Assembly (NCBI GenBank): GCA_013115135.1
Contig: JABANP010000618.1
Location: forward strand, 1 to 27,398
Source: Perkinsus olseni
Lineage: Eukaryota; Perkinsozoa; Perkinsida; Perkinsidae
Length of the DNA: 27,398 nucleotides
Direction of reading: 5' to 3'
The notes below the pieces were generated by a model. That model ran no database searches and was not told where the DNA came from. It was given only the letters and a program-made list of their open reading frames with translations. Of this stretch, positions 1 to 9,800 are shown piece after piece. Position 1 is the first letter of the stretch. Every line of letters begins with the position of its first letter. A program made the position numbers and the translations under genes.

Positions 1-903
1 CCCTATCAACATATTGAGGAAGAATCCGAGGTCGCGTTAAGGCGCTCCAACTTCGACGGCTCAAAGGGACAGTTTCGGCCGTTAGTGCATTCAATTTGAA
101 GGAGGACCCAGTCTCTGATGTCCACCAAAACATGATGGTGACGGTACCCTAACGGTCCAATTGGCAATCTACTTGGCCACGTCTCGCAAGGAGGACAACT
201 TTCCTGAATGAGACATGTACGATAGCCCTTTGACTCGAGAAAACACAACACCCTCCTCGGAGATGCGGCACAAGCCTCAGCCGCGAAGGCCAAAACATCC
301 AGAACAACGGTTGAGACACAGCTTCAGTGCCTTAAGTTAAGGCCCTTAACGCTTCTACTCCTCCTCCTCATGAACAGTCGAGCTTCAATAGGGCCTAGCC
401 GACAACGATATCGTATCCCCTGAAGTCCCAGAAGCACTACCTCGCGCCCTGCATCACCACCACCCGAGTCTGAGAACGCATTGCCAGGCGGTGGAACTTC
501 GCTGTTATTGTTTTGTACGGCCTCCCAGCGAAGGCATAGTGCCTGGGGGATACACCAAAGCTCACGTGATGGACTTCCCAGGGAGTGCCCGTTCACCGAG
601 ACACTTATTAATATCCGGCATACGAGGTGAATATACAGGACTCACGTCCGCCAAGTTCGCAGTGCGAACCTGCGAGGGGCTCTAATTCAACGCGGACGAT
701 ATCGTTCAACAGTGCACCCCCGGCATCCAGTACACTACTCATATCCCATCGTTAGCATCATTCTCTGCCAGCTGCTCCCAAACACCGCGTGCGCCTCCAG
801 GAGATCGTGCTCTTCCTTCCACTGAGAAGTACTACTACTCCGACGTTGAATGCTGGAGGGGCTGCTTACATGCCACGGTCCCTCTTTGAAGCCAGTAGCA
901 GAA
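1..903. other. Unassigned left edge with no resolved gene
   Basis: No family is recognised on either strand. The minus strand has two modest open frames, 6-293 and 324-596. The second ends in an Arg-rich stretch (MRRRSRSVKG) and could be a 3' exon of the minus-strand gene seen at 904-1398. The minus strand between about 690 and 850 also has a short open stretch after a possible acceptor AG. None of these could be joined with confidence, so they may be exons or chance frames. Confidence 0.3.
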
Positions 904-1398
904 TCAATCCTCTGTCCGGGAAAGCATACCGGGTCTGATGAGAGCTATGAACTGTGCACGGAGTAGGTTGGCTCTATCACTTGGTATCCACCCAGCAGCC
1001 CTACGCCGCAGCTCCCTCTCATCGTACTCCTGCTGCTGCCGGAGCGATGGCTGCTGCTGCCGCTGCGGTGGCCACTGCTGCTGCTCACTGATCGTGTGCT
1101 GCGAGCCAACATCCTCATCAGTGACTACCTGACAGTCATCGCCTGTATGATCACTTACGAGGGTTGTGTGTCTTACGCTGTTATCATCCTCCCACGGACT
1201 TTCGGTCTCGGAGTCCGATATGTCGACAGTGTCCTCTCTAGTCCTGATCATCTAACTGCTGCCCGTGACGAAGGAGCTAGCGACTGCTACCACCTGGGAG
1301 CAGCATCCATGAGGTCCGAGAGGAGGGTGCGGAGAATGGCGTCCTCGTCATCTCTGTCAAGCTCTCTTTCGGTGCATTCAATCGACCGCTTCACCTGA
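904..1398 (-). CDS. Probable minus-strand exons of an acidic, Gln-rich hypothetical protein
   Basis: No family is recognised. The minus frame from 1251 down to 904 encodes 115 residues. It begins with an acidic Ser/Asp/Glu region (DISDSETESPWEDD), passes through a Gln-rich tract (QQQWPPQRQQQPSLRQQQ) and ends in a basic amphipathic segment (ERELRRRAAGWIPSDRANLL). Just upstream on the same strand (about 1398-1310) another open stretch reads ECTERELDRDDEDAILRTLL, which also looks like real protein. An in-frame stop lies directly before the ATG at 1251, so 1251 is either the true start or the first codon after an acceptor AG. The phases of the two exons did not join cleanly. CAG-type low complexity could make part of this frame spurious. 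Confidence 0.4.
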
Positions 1399-1741
1399 CA
1401 CAGGGAGTGCTCCATTGACCACTTTCAAACGCATCAGAAGCGAACTGCCTTTTACGCGCAGATTTCACACTGGAAAAACAAGTACAGGATCTAAGTTTCA
1501 GGATTGGCGTATGGGACGAAAATGCAACATACAAAGGTGAGGCCACTACGCCATGCAGCCCCCGCTGTAGTCTGAGGCGGCACTCAGTAAATCGTCACTG
1601 CTTCGATCTCTCGACCGCCGTTCTCGCGCCACCTTGTGGCATATCGGGTTGCCCTGTCGGGTTTCGGGTTTCCTGTTCCTGCATTCACCCGTAACTCAGG
1701 GTTCTTTCTGTTGCTTTTGCCTGTCGGTCGCACGCGCCTGC

Positions 1742-2020
1742 TTGGATTTTGTACCTTTCCCTTGGATTTTGTACCTTTCCTTGGATTTTGTACCTTTCCC
1801 TTGGATTTTGTACCTTTCCCTTGGATTTTGTACCTTTCCCTTGGATTTTGTACCTTTCCCTTGGATTTTGTACCTTTCCCTTGGATTTTGTACCTTTCCC
1901 TTGGATTTTGTACCTTTCCCTTGGATTTTGTACCTTTCCCTTGGATTTTGTACCTTTCCCTTGGATTTTGTACCTTTCCCTTGGATTTTGTACCTTTCCC
2001 TTGGATTTTGTACTTCACCC
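1742..2020. repeat. Minisatellite, 20-bp unit x 14
   Basis: The unit TTGGATTTTGTACCTTTCCC is repeated head to tail. Copies begin at 1742, 1762, 1781, 1801 and then every 20 bp to 2001. Copy 2 (1762-1780) is 19 bp, lacking one C, and copy 14 (2001-2020) diverges at its end. All the others appear identical, which points to recent expansion or homogenisation. The unit has no stop codon in any of six frames, so long open frames on both strands here are artefacts of the repeat. It separates weak minus-strand coding signal on the left from the all-plus gene series on the right. Confidence 0.97.
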
Positions 2021-2432
2021 CATAGTGGCCTCAATTTTGCATGTCGCATTTTTTCGTGACAGACTACATGCCAATGATGCCTGCCAATGACTGCGTGACG
2101 GTGTTCTTACGTAATTTCTAACAAGTCGATGCATGCCAGAATGGGACGCTTCATGGACATCAACATCGCTATAAAGGGAGGTCAAGAGGCGGTTGGCATC
2201 AAGGGACCTCACGCAGGGCCGCTAATCGTAAGGCTGCATCCCAGAAATCGTCCGAAGAGGGCTGAGAAGTCAGCCATTGCAAAATAAGAAGGAACTAACA
2301 TGATGGATTTTCCCGCATAACGCCAGGGCGAATTCTCCTCAAGGGATTTCGAACCCGAGCCGGCAGCACCGATCTTGAGAATCTTGCATATCTCGCGGTT
2401 CCTCAACGCTCTTTTGTCGATCAGCAAGGCTC
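2021..2432. other. Spacer between minisatellite and transporter gene
   Basis: No gene is recognised in this spacer. Its last part is pyrimidine-rich and ends in an AG at 2423-2424, eight bases before the transporter ATG. This spacer and the minisatellite are the best place in the window for divergent promoter elements, but no TATA-like or other defined motif was identified. Confidence 0.4.
2401..2424 (+). promoter_or_regulatory. Candidate spliced-leader acceptor of the transporter gene
   Basis: A pyrimidine-rich run (cgctcttttgtcgatcag) ends in AG at 2424, eight bases upstream of the ATG at 2433. Dinoflagellates and Perkinsus are known to trans-splice a short leader onto mRNAs, and a 3' splice site with no upstream exon is what that would look like. 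An ordinary 5'UTR intron would look the same. Confidence 0.4.
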
Positions 2433-4510
2433 ATGATGCATCACAGCAGCATGACGTCACATTCAACAGCAGGGTCCGATGCATCCGAGCCTCCAAGGCG
2501 TCTCTCCCCTCGCACGCAGCTGCTCTTCTTCATAGGCTGTGAGCTGCTGGTCTACATGGATCGTGGAGTGCTGGCTGGTAATACACCCCTAGTCGGGATC
2601 GAACCTGTGCGGTATTTAACTCGTAGGATAGGCACTTTTGCCCCATATAAAGGAGTCCGTACACAAGGGGGATTCGACACCACTGAGCTCAGCAGCGGCC
2701 GGATGGCTGGGGTCAGTATTCATGTTTGGGTACTAGCCTTCCCTGACCGTCGAATAAAGGCATCATTCTCTCATCTAGATACACCATCGCCTCTCCTATC
2801 TTCGCTCGGCTGTCAAGGAGGGGACCATGCTGGACGGCTAGGTCTATAGCGATTGGTGAGGCCCCTTTTTTCGAAGGGTTGCTTGTGATTGCTGAGGCTA
2901 GGTTTGGTCGTCTGGACGGCTGCCTGCGCGTCTACGTATTTTTTCGTTGGAACCAGCTACGACCTTCTACTGCTGTGTCGGCTGCTCACGGGTGAGGATT
3001 GATCCTGAGTTGAACTGATTCATGGGCTTCTCGAATCCTTGCAGGTGTAGGGGAAGCTGCCTTCTGTGCCTTGGCACCTGTAGTGATCGATGATGCATCA
3101 CCGAGCGGTCGGAAGTCGTCTTATCTCGGTAGGGCTGCGCGTCAGCGAACCTCCCTTGGCACTGCATTCTCCTAGGCTTGTTTTTCATGGCCATCTACGT
3201 TGGTATCGCACTTGGTAACATAGTGACAGCAGGGATACCATCTTGGGAGGCAGGCAAGGTCATCCTCCTGGTCGAAGTACTACTGGTGAAGCCTTCATGC
3301 CGTGCCTTCCACTCTTCACTGTTTTGAGTTGGTGCCTTGTGTATCAGGCATGCCTGATGGTACCGATGATAGTACTGTGTCTAAGATGGCAGTGGAGGTT
3401 CTCGACTAGCCCTCAACGCGTCATTAATGAAGCTCCGGCGTATACAGGAGTGAGTGGGACGATTATGGGCTTCATGAGCGATGTGAAGCAAGTGTTGATG
3501 GTAGTAGTGGCTGGGAATTTCGTGGCGCGCGAGGGGTCCTCAAGGGTTTTCCTTTCTCAGTCGAAATCGTTCGTACTCATATGTCTCGGGTTCGCTGCTT
3601 TCAACTTCGTCGTGGGCGGTTTGGCTGTACATGGCCCTACGATACTGAGAGAATCTCTACACGCAAGTCAGGCGGTGGCGACCTTGGGCCTTGGCCTAGC
3701 CACTGTGTTCACGGGTAGGCCGCCCCCATCGGAGAGAGAACGGCGATCCCTTGCTTGTACTCGAGGAGTTCGGTTCTCTCCTCTGGGGTCAATCGATGGC
3801 TGTGAGTGCTTCAGGAGTCTTGGGGAACTTACTTTGGTGGATGGCTCAGCGATAAGGTTGCCGGGAAGAACCCTGATGTGTCCTCTCGAGCCAGAGCTGG
3901 ATCAAAGATATGCGCTATCATGAGTGCGATAGGAGTAGTTGAAGGTGTGGTAGGGGGTTGTTGTAAGTAGTACATCACCAGGCACTATCGATCGCATTAA
4001 CAGCGATGGCCAGCTCGACGGGGATGTTCCTCTGTATGATGTCCTTCAGTCTGATGGCGCTATTCTCGACCACCGCGCCTTGCAATGTGGGGTAGTAATC
4101 GTAGTAGCTCACAACGTAGCGTTACTGTCGCTGTTCAGTCTGATGAGTACCGTGCCTGAGGATGTACGGAGTCAAGGACTGGCGATATCAATAGGAGTGT
4201 CTCATCTCATTGGGGATTTCCCTAGCCCAGTCATCATCGGTACTCCTATGTTTCCGAGCTCTCGCCTCTCATCGTGGACCATGCAGGTGCTATAGCGGAT
4301 GCTTCTAAGAGCTGGTCGGTGGCGATCATGTTCGCAGCTGTATGGATGCTGCTGGCTGTGGCCTGTTGGTCTCTGGCCTGCCGGCATATCTATCGTTATG
4401 GTGCAGTCGTCCCTACTGCGCCGCACGTCACTTACTACGTCAGTCAAGCTAGTACCGATGATATCGATAAGGAAACCTCCTTCGACCCGGTGATGGACGT
4501 GGTTGAGTGA
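2433..4510 (+). CDS. Spinster-like major facilitator superfamily transporter
   Basis: This is a multi-exon membrane transporter. Spinster-family proteins export sphingosine-1-phosphate or lysolipids in animals; the substrate here is unknown. Exons with consistent phase are 2433-2567, 2632-2729, 2779-2855, 2902-2991, 3045-3107 and 3176 onward; later exons are approximate. The first helix ends in YMDRG. Exon 2 gives GWLGSVFMFGYTIASPIFAR, followed by RRGPCWTARS, the A-motif region. Exon 5 gives GVGEAAFCALAPVVIDD, matching the family's VGVGEAS..TIAP motif. The second half has QSKSFVLICLGFAAFNFVVG (near 3560-3715), GGWLSDK (near 3840), VSHLIGDFPSPVIIG (near 4200) and a last helix near 4320-4385. 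The C-terminus is acidic and ends in DVVE before TGA 4508-4510. The first intron donor (gtgctgg at 2568) is weak. Confidence is high for the family and moderate for middle exon borders. Confidence 0.88.
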
Positions 4511-5068
4511 GCAAAGGCTCGCCGAGAAATGGAAAAATTGTTATTACTTCGCTTGAAGCTTTTTTGTGATAATTCCCAGTGAAGGCGTTTTCTGTTTGAC
4601 CTGGCGTTTCGAGTTTAGTGTCACCAATGTCTCGGACAGGTTGTCAACTTTCGCCCGTAGTTGTCATGTCCTGTCTTCATTCCGGGCCGGCCTTGTGCTC
4701 GCTGAACAGGAGAACTGTCGAGATGTATCCGGAAGATCACAACGGTGTAGGGTGGATAAGGAGCTGTTCTGCGGTATGACGACTGTGGTCAGGAGAGAGG
4801 CGAGGAGGTGTGGCCGGCTGCTGTATGGCCGACCTCAGAGAAGGATAACATGGCAGATAGGTGGGTCGGGTGATGACAGCGAACTCCTAGCGGGGATCTG
4901 TGTGAGGAAGTATTGGGTTATGGTGGATGGATGCCCCCGTCCTGGGGAGTAAATTTGACGAGACATTTTGAGAACACTGAAACATGGATGAATAAACGCT
5001 ACGGTGTTGTAGAACAGAGCTGGCGATTAGCTGGAAGAATGCTTTCTTGGCGTGTCTTTCGTCACCAT
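4511..5068. other. Spacer downstream of the transporter, no clear gene
   Basis: No family was recognised. Plus-strand frames are open at 4566-4952 and 4913-5272, but their translations look like unspliced noise. An AT-richer patch (4540-4575) follows the transporter stop and may hold its 3' end. The region may contain 5' exons of the low-complexity gene that follows. Confidence 0.35.
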
Positions 5069-6345
5069 GCTCTCGGTCGTATGCTAGGAGTTCGATTGCA
5101 GAGCGTACGATGCCTCAAAGTCATTCACAATGAGTGCAGGACTCGCGGGAGAAGAGGAATCTCGAGGTGGTTTTTAGTCCTCACCACGGCAGCTTCGAAG
5201 CATCACCTGTGGCTGTATCGAGTCCTGTGGCGGCCAGCCCGGTGTCACCCTACACCGGCCTCTACACTGTAGTCTTCCGCCTAGTGTAATGACTACCATC
5301 AGCATATGGGTAGACTGGCCAGACTCAGGTGCGACTCCCAGCTGCCGCCGCGAGGGCCTGCAAATTACGATGGGCATTCTAGCATGGAATTCAATCGCTC
5401 CAGTGCCTTCACACCAGCACCATCAACAGCTCCGACGACGGCGGCGGCGAGCGCTCCGGCTCCGGACTATGGCGGCTTCCCCTCAGTGGGGCCTACGTAC
5501 GTGCCTTACCCTCAGCAAGCTTATACTAAGAGGGGCAGTGCATATAGTAGGCCTTGGGGTGTCATCATGGGAGGCGATTGTTAGCGTAAATTGTGGTAGG
5601 TGATGATTCGGTGGTGACAGCGTGTCACCAGCACGGCGGCTGCTCGGGTATGGTGTACGGCTCTCCTGAGCAGCACCCTAGGGACTGGCCTGGCTATCCT
5701 TCGGCCGCCGGACAGATCAATCGTACGGACTATGCTCGACATACACAACAGCAGCAGCAGGGCTGCTGTATTAAGACGTATTGAGGTTGTTGGGATTGGC
5801 TCGGTTCAGGTGGTGTTGTGCCGGTGGATGCTTCCTCCCCTTCTCACCATCATCATCGTGCTGGTGGTGACGGAGTTTACCTCCCGGCTGGCTTCTTCAC
5901 AGCAACACCGCTGAGTCACCATCGAGGGATGCAGTTCGTCCATACGCCTGGTCATCCTCACGGAACAGCATGCACAACACACTTCGGTATGGACGAGGTT
6001 GTGGGGATTGAACTCGCGCCTCACGGATCATAGTTCATGCCATTAACCGTTGGGCTATGCTATCCCTCTTCAGCGCCGTACGGAGCCTCGCCCGTCCCTG
6101 CTGGTTACCCCGCTGCATCAGTCGCTAGTCCCCAACAGCACATGGGATACGCTTGCTATGGCAGCGGTGCCGAGCGCCCCAGCTTCTACATGAGCACTGC
6201 CCCAGTAGGCTCTCTGCCTGCCCCGGTCCGTGCTTCCCTCCCTCCACAGGTAGGAGGCGGCAGCAGCCCTGACGCTAGCCCGGTGGCCGCCATGATAGAG
6301 AAGGTCAGCGAGGAGGAGCTCAGGAGTGCTATGCCTGAGCAGTAA
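5069..6345 (+). CDS. Pro/His/Gln-rich hypothetical protein
   Basis: The function is unknown. Coding-like plus-strand segments are compositionally alike: a Ser/Pro/Val stretch near 5170-5270 (FEASPVAVSSPVAASPVSPY); then, at about 5388-5540, MEFNRSSAF followed by Ala/Pro-rich sequence and PTYVPYPQQAYT; a Gly/Pro/Gln stretch near 5630-5765 ending in HTQQQQQG; a His-rich stretch near 5820-6000 (SSPSHHHHRAGGDGVYLPAG); and a last exon near 6055-6345 (SSAPYGASPVPAGYPAASV). The C-terminus is EKVSEEELRSAMPEQ before TAA 6343-6345. The similar composition across frames suggests one spliced gene with several short introns, but exon borders and the start are not resolved. No catalytic domain, transmembrane helix or RNA-binding motif is evident. 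It may be an adaptor or scaffold, which is only a guess from composition. Confidence 0.5.
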
Positions 6346-6851
6346 GATGCGGTACGGTCCGAAATAGCCGGAATTCTGGGGTAGAAATTCTGGAATAGAA
6401 CGCCGATCAATACCATCCCGATTCGCGTGTACATCAGACGTGTTCGTGATGTGCCTCCGCAGTGGTCGTCGAGAGAGGTCGGCTGCACATGTTGAAGGTA
6501 CCTCGACTGAAGGCGGTCCTCTGCACTCTTCCTTCTAATCATCATCATCATTCTGTCCCCCAATTCATCGCTCCTATAGGAGATTCACAAGTAGCACAGG
6601 AGGGTATGCTCCTACTACTACAGCCATCATCGTTAACAGTACTCGTCACAGTAGTATTAGTAGCCTGCATGCAACGATCGGCGATGAGTCTGTCTCCTCC
6701 CTCCCGAAGTGTCGTGTGACTGGAGTCCCCTTCCATGTTCATGTTTTGGCATTTGCCTGGCTTCTCTGTCGCTGCCCTTTGGCCTTAGTGACCGGCGACC
6801 AGCAGGAGGATGCCGTTATGTACTTGCGGCCCGCAGGCAGGTAATAGCAGA
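6346..6851. other. Spacer before the lipid kinase gene
   Basis: No gene is assigned. The plus frame from about 6580 to 6842 is open and reads as Ser/Thr/His-rich sequence, then a hydrophobic stretch (FHVHVLAFAWLLCRC). It could be an upstream exon of the EF-hand/PIPK gene or a chance frame. A pyrimidine-rich run ends in AG at 6788, and a weaker AG at 6850 lies one base before the chosen ATG; either could be a leader acceptor. Confidence 0.35.
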
Positions 6852-9800
6852 ATGGCTAAGTCTCGGGATCTGAGCGCCTTCCGCATCAGTTGGTGAGCCG
6901 CACAGGGCATCGGCACCACGTCGATTGCCGAGGGCGTCCCTCGCTAGCTTGGCAGAGGAGACTAAGTTGACTGAGCAAGAAGTAGAGGCTTTGTATGACA
7001 GGTAGATGCTGACTGCAGAGGTTGTCGTGACTGTGGCGTTGTCAGGTTCCTTAAGGTTGCTCCTAGTGGACGGATGCTGGAGGAGGACTTCCGCAATACA
7101 CTGGGGGTAGTAAGACTGAGCCGGACAGCACGCTGCTTGGGTTTGGTTGACGTCCCTAACCTCAGCTTCTCGTGCCTTCCAGATCCTCGGTCTGGGCCCG
7201 AGCAGTTTCATACCGGAGCGGATGTTCGCGGCCTTCGATACGGATGGTGACGGCACTCTTACCTTCAACGAGTTCGTCAACAGCCTTGCTATCATGCTTC
7301 GGGGTAATATCCGGCGGCCCTGGAGACCTACGGCCTCTCGTATGATTGAACGAAATTGAAAGCATTGGAATCACTTGGTGCTGGCTTGGGCTATGTGAAA
7401 GGGCAAGTGTGGGGCTATAACGGCAAGTGCCTGAAGCGGCACAAGGAAATGCAGCGACCCCTGAAAATTTTCCAAGGGTAATTTCAAGAAACGGCATGTT
7501 AACACGCAGACTATGGAAGACAGTAGTTTCCGTAGTACTAATGAATCTCTATTATATGGGGTTGGAGGAAAGGGGATATGCGCTCTCGAGGTTCACAAAT
7601 TGTTAGAACGAACCGTGGCTGCTGCAGGTACTGACTATGAGAAGCTAAGTTTAAGTTTTCGAATGGCGGACGTTGAAGGGTCTGGTGGACTCACCTATGA
7701 CGAGTTCAAGTGAGCCTGTAGTTTGAGCGATGGGCGATGAAGTAGATGGTGGTGGTAGGGATATGATACTGGCATGCCACTCTGTGACCAACCTGTTCGA
7801 GAAGGAAGGCATGAGCCGGGAGAAACAGTTGGTCAGTGAGAAGCGCATCAGAAGGTAGTGAGCGGCGCTCCTATGGGGCCTGGCCTGAGCCGCGGGTTGC
7901 CAGGTTGTTCAATGAGCTGGCCTCGAGAAGGGCTGAGGACGGAGTTAGCGTGGTGACAGAGGAAGATTATAAGGTAGTATTAGTCGCCATTGCAGGTCGG
8001 TGCTATGCTGGTGGTACTGTTAGGAAGGCATTCAGAATAACGTGGACTTCCTGCAGACGCTGGGCCTGCTGCCAAGCACCACTCCATCGTACAGCCACAA
8101 TACTTCGGTCGTGCCCGCTGCTGCTGGGACCAGGCCTAGAGCTGTCAGTGGTGGTGGAGGGGATCTACGACGGTGAGCAGGATGAACTAGGGCGAGAAGG
8201 ACATGCTTGTTGTGTTAGCAATGCATCGACCCAGTCGGTATCGGCGACTAAGGAGGTGTCCAGGGCAGCTTACACTGAGTTGCGGAGAGAGCTGGTAGAG
8301 CTCGAGGATGTGCTCAGGACGTACACTTTAGAGCAGCAGCGAAGGCAGGGGTCCTTGGAGGATGATGGTGTAATATTTTCGACCTTGGGAGCTGTGCACG
8401 TTTTGCATCGGCGATGAGGTTGAGAATCTTTAGGCCGAGTTCATTTCGCAGTGAAAATTTTTCATTGATCGATTCGCCCGTTAGCTGGAACCCTCGTCTT
8501 TGGTGGGGTAATCGTCTTGCCTTTAGGTACAGACGGACGTATCCAAATTATCATCTCTGGAGACCCCAGGAGGGGACGGGCTGCAGCCGTTGCCGACATC
8601 CTCTCCCTCTGTGTACCCCACGGGGGCCTCTCTACTGTGGTGCTGCGCCCATCCAGGCAACGCTAACAGCGTGGATAAGACGCCAATAGACCCGGATGAC
8701 ATAGGGCTGATGGACATTCCAGACGAGAAGGACTTCACTATTCATCATACTGCGTGTCGCCCGACTGTGGACTCGACCACTGTGAGTCAGCCTAGCATTG
8801 CTGATTTATCGGCTAGGGTAGCTCATCTGCTGGATATTATTGATGCCCATGGGCTGGCAGCAGTAGGCACTTCGATTGACTCGAATGGGTAAGTGCCGTT
8901 GCTTATCGTCGCTGTTGCTTTTTCCTTCTCGTATAGTCGTACGGGTGGTCAGGTCTGCAAGGGTATCTCGTAAGGACTCCATCCCGGATGTTCCTAACAC
9001 GCCTAGCGAGTCCAGGTTGAAGGCACCGGAGTACGGCTTCTTTCGGTCGATGGCCAGCATGAACGTCGCAGCTCCTGGTAAGGGTCGCTGTCTCGTAACC
9101 ATATCCTTTTACGAAGCTGGTCAGGTGGAGATGGTCTCGAGCACGAGCCAGCCCACCACCACAGCCACCGACATTTGAGCATTGCAGACCCTCACCGTTC
9201 GATCGACCTAGCCGACGTAATAGTGGGAAGATGCTTTAGGTTCTCGGGTATAGCGTATCTTAGGTTGAGGCCCATTCGACACCCCCGCAAAGTGGTAGAA
9301 GACGGCTAGGTAACGACGAGGCTGACTTCTGACTTCACTGTAATATCATTCTTGCCTATCAGATCACAAACCGAGCCGGGTACGGCGCTTGCTAGGGCCT
9401 AAGAAGGGCTTAGCAGTTCACTTTGGCCATGAAGATTGGAACATGGTAAGCTGTCAGTTTACCAGGGCTTGAGATTCCCTCGTTTGCTAGGTGCTGAACA
9501 TGATGATTGGTCTACGGATATCGGTGGGGCGGCTGTCCCAGGAAGTGGATCGTCCTGTGTTGGATGCCGACTTCCTTATGAAGGATAAATTCTCTATTGT
9601 ACCAAGGATAGCTAATATTTTCGACAGCAAGGTCTCTGATAAAGTGGGCATCGCACTCGAAGATACGCCCTATCACCGATTGGTGCATCCAGGTCACCAT
9701 CACGAGGTTCATAGACTACGCGCCATACGTGTTCAAGTCCTTACGTCGACTCTCGGGAATAACGGACGAGGAGTATCTTCGGAGTGTCGGCCCGGAGCAA

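Noticed and set aside
1584..2090. Five overlapping open frames of 113-144 codons on both strands across the minisatellite
   Set aside because: The 20-bp unit lacks stops in all six frames, so the frames are forced by the repeat; there is no non-repeat coding signal.
6735..6790. Relic of a dinoflagellate-type spliced leader (ttttggc nearby)
   Set aside because: Only a few bases match; there is no full leader sequence.
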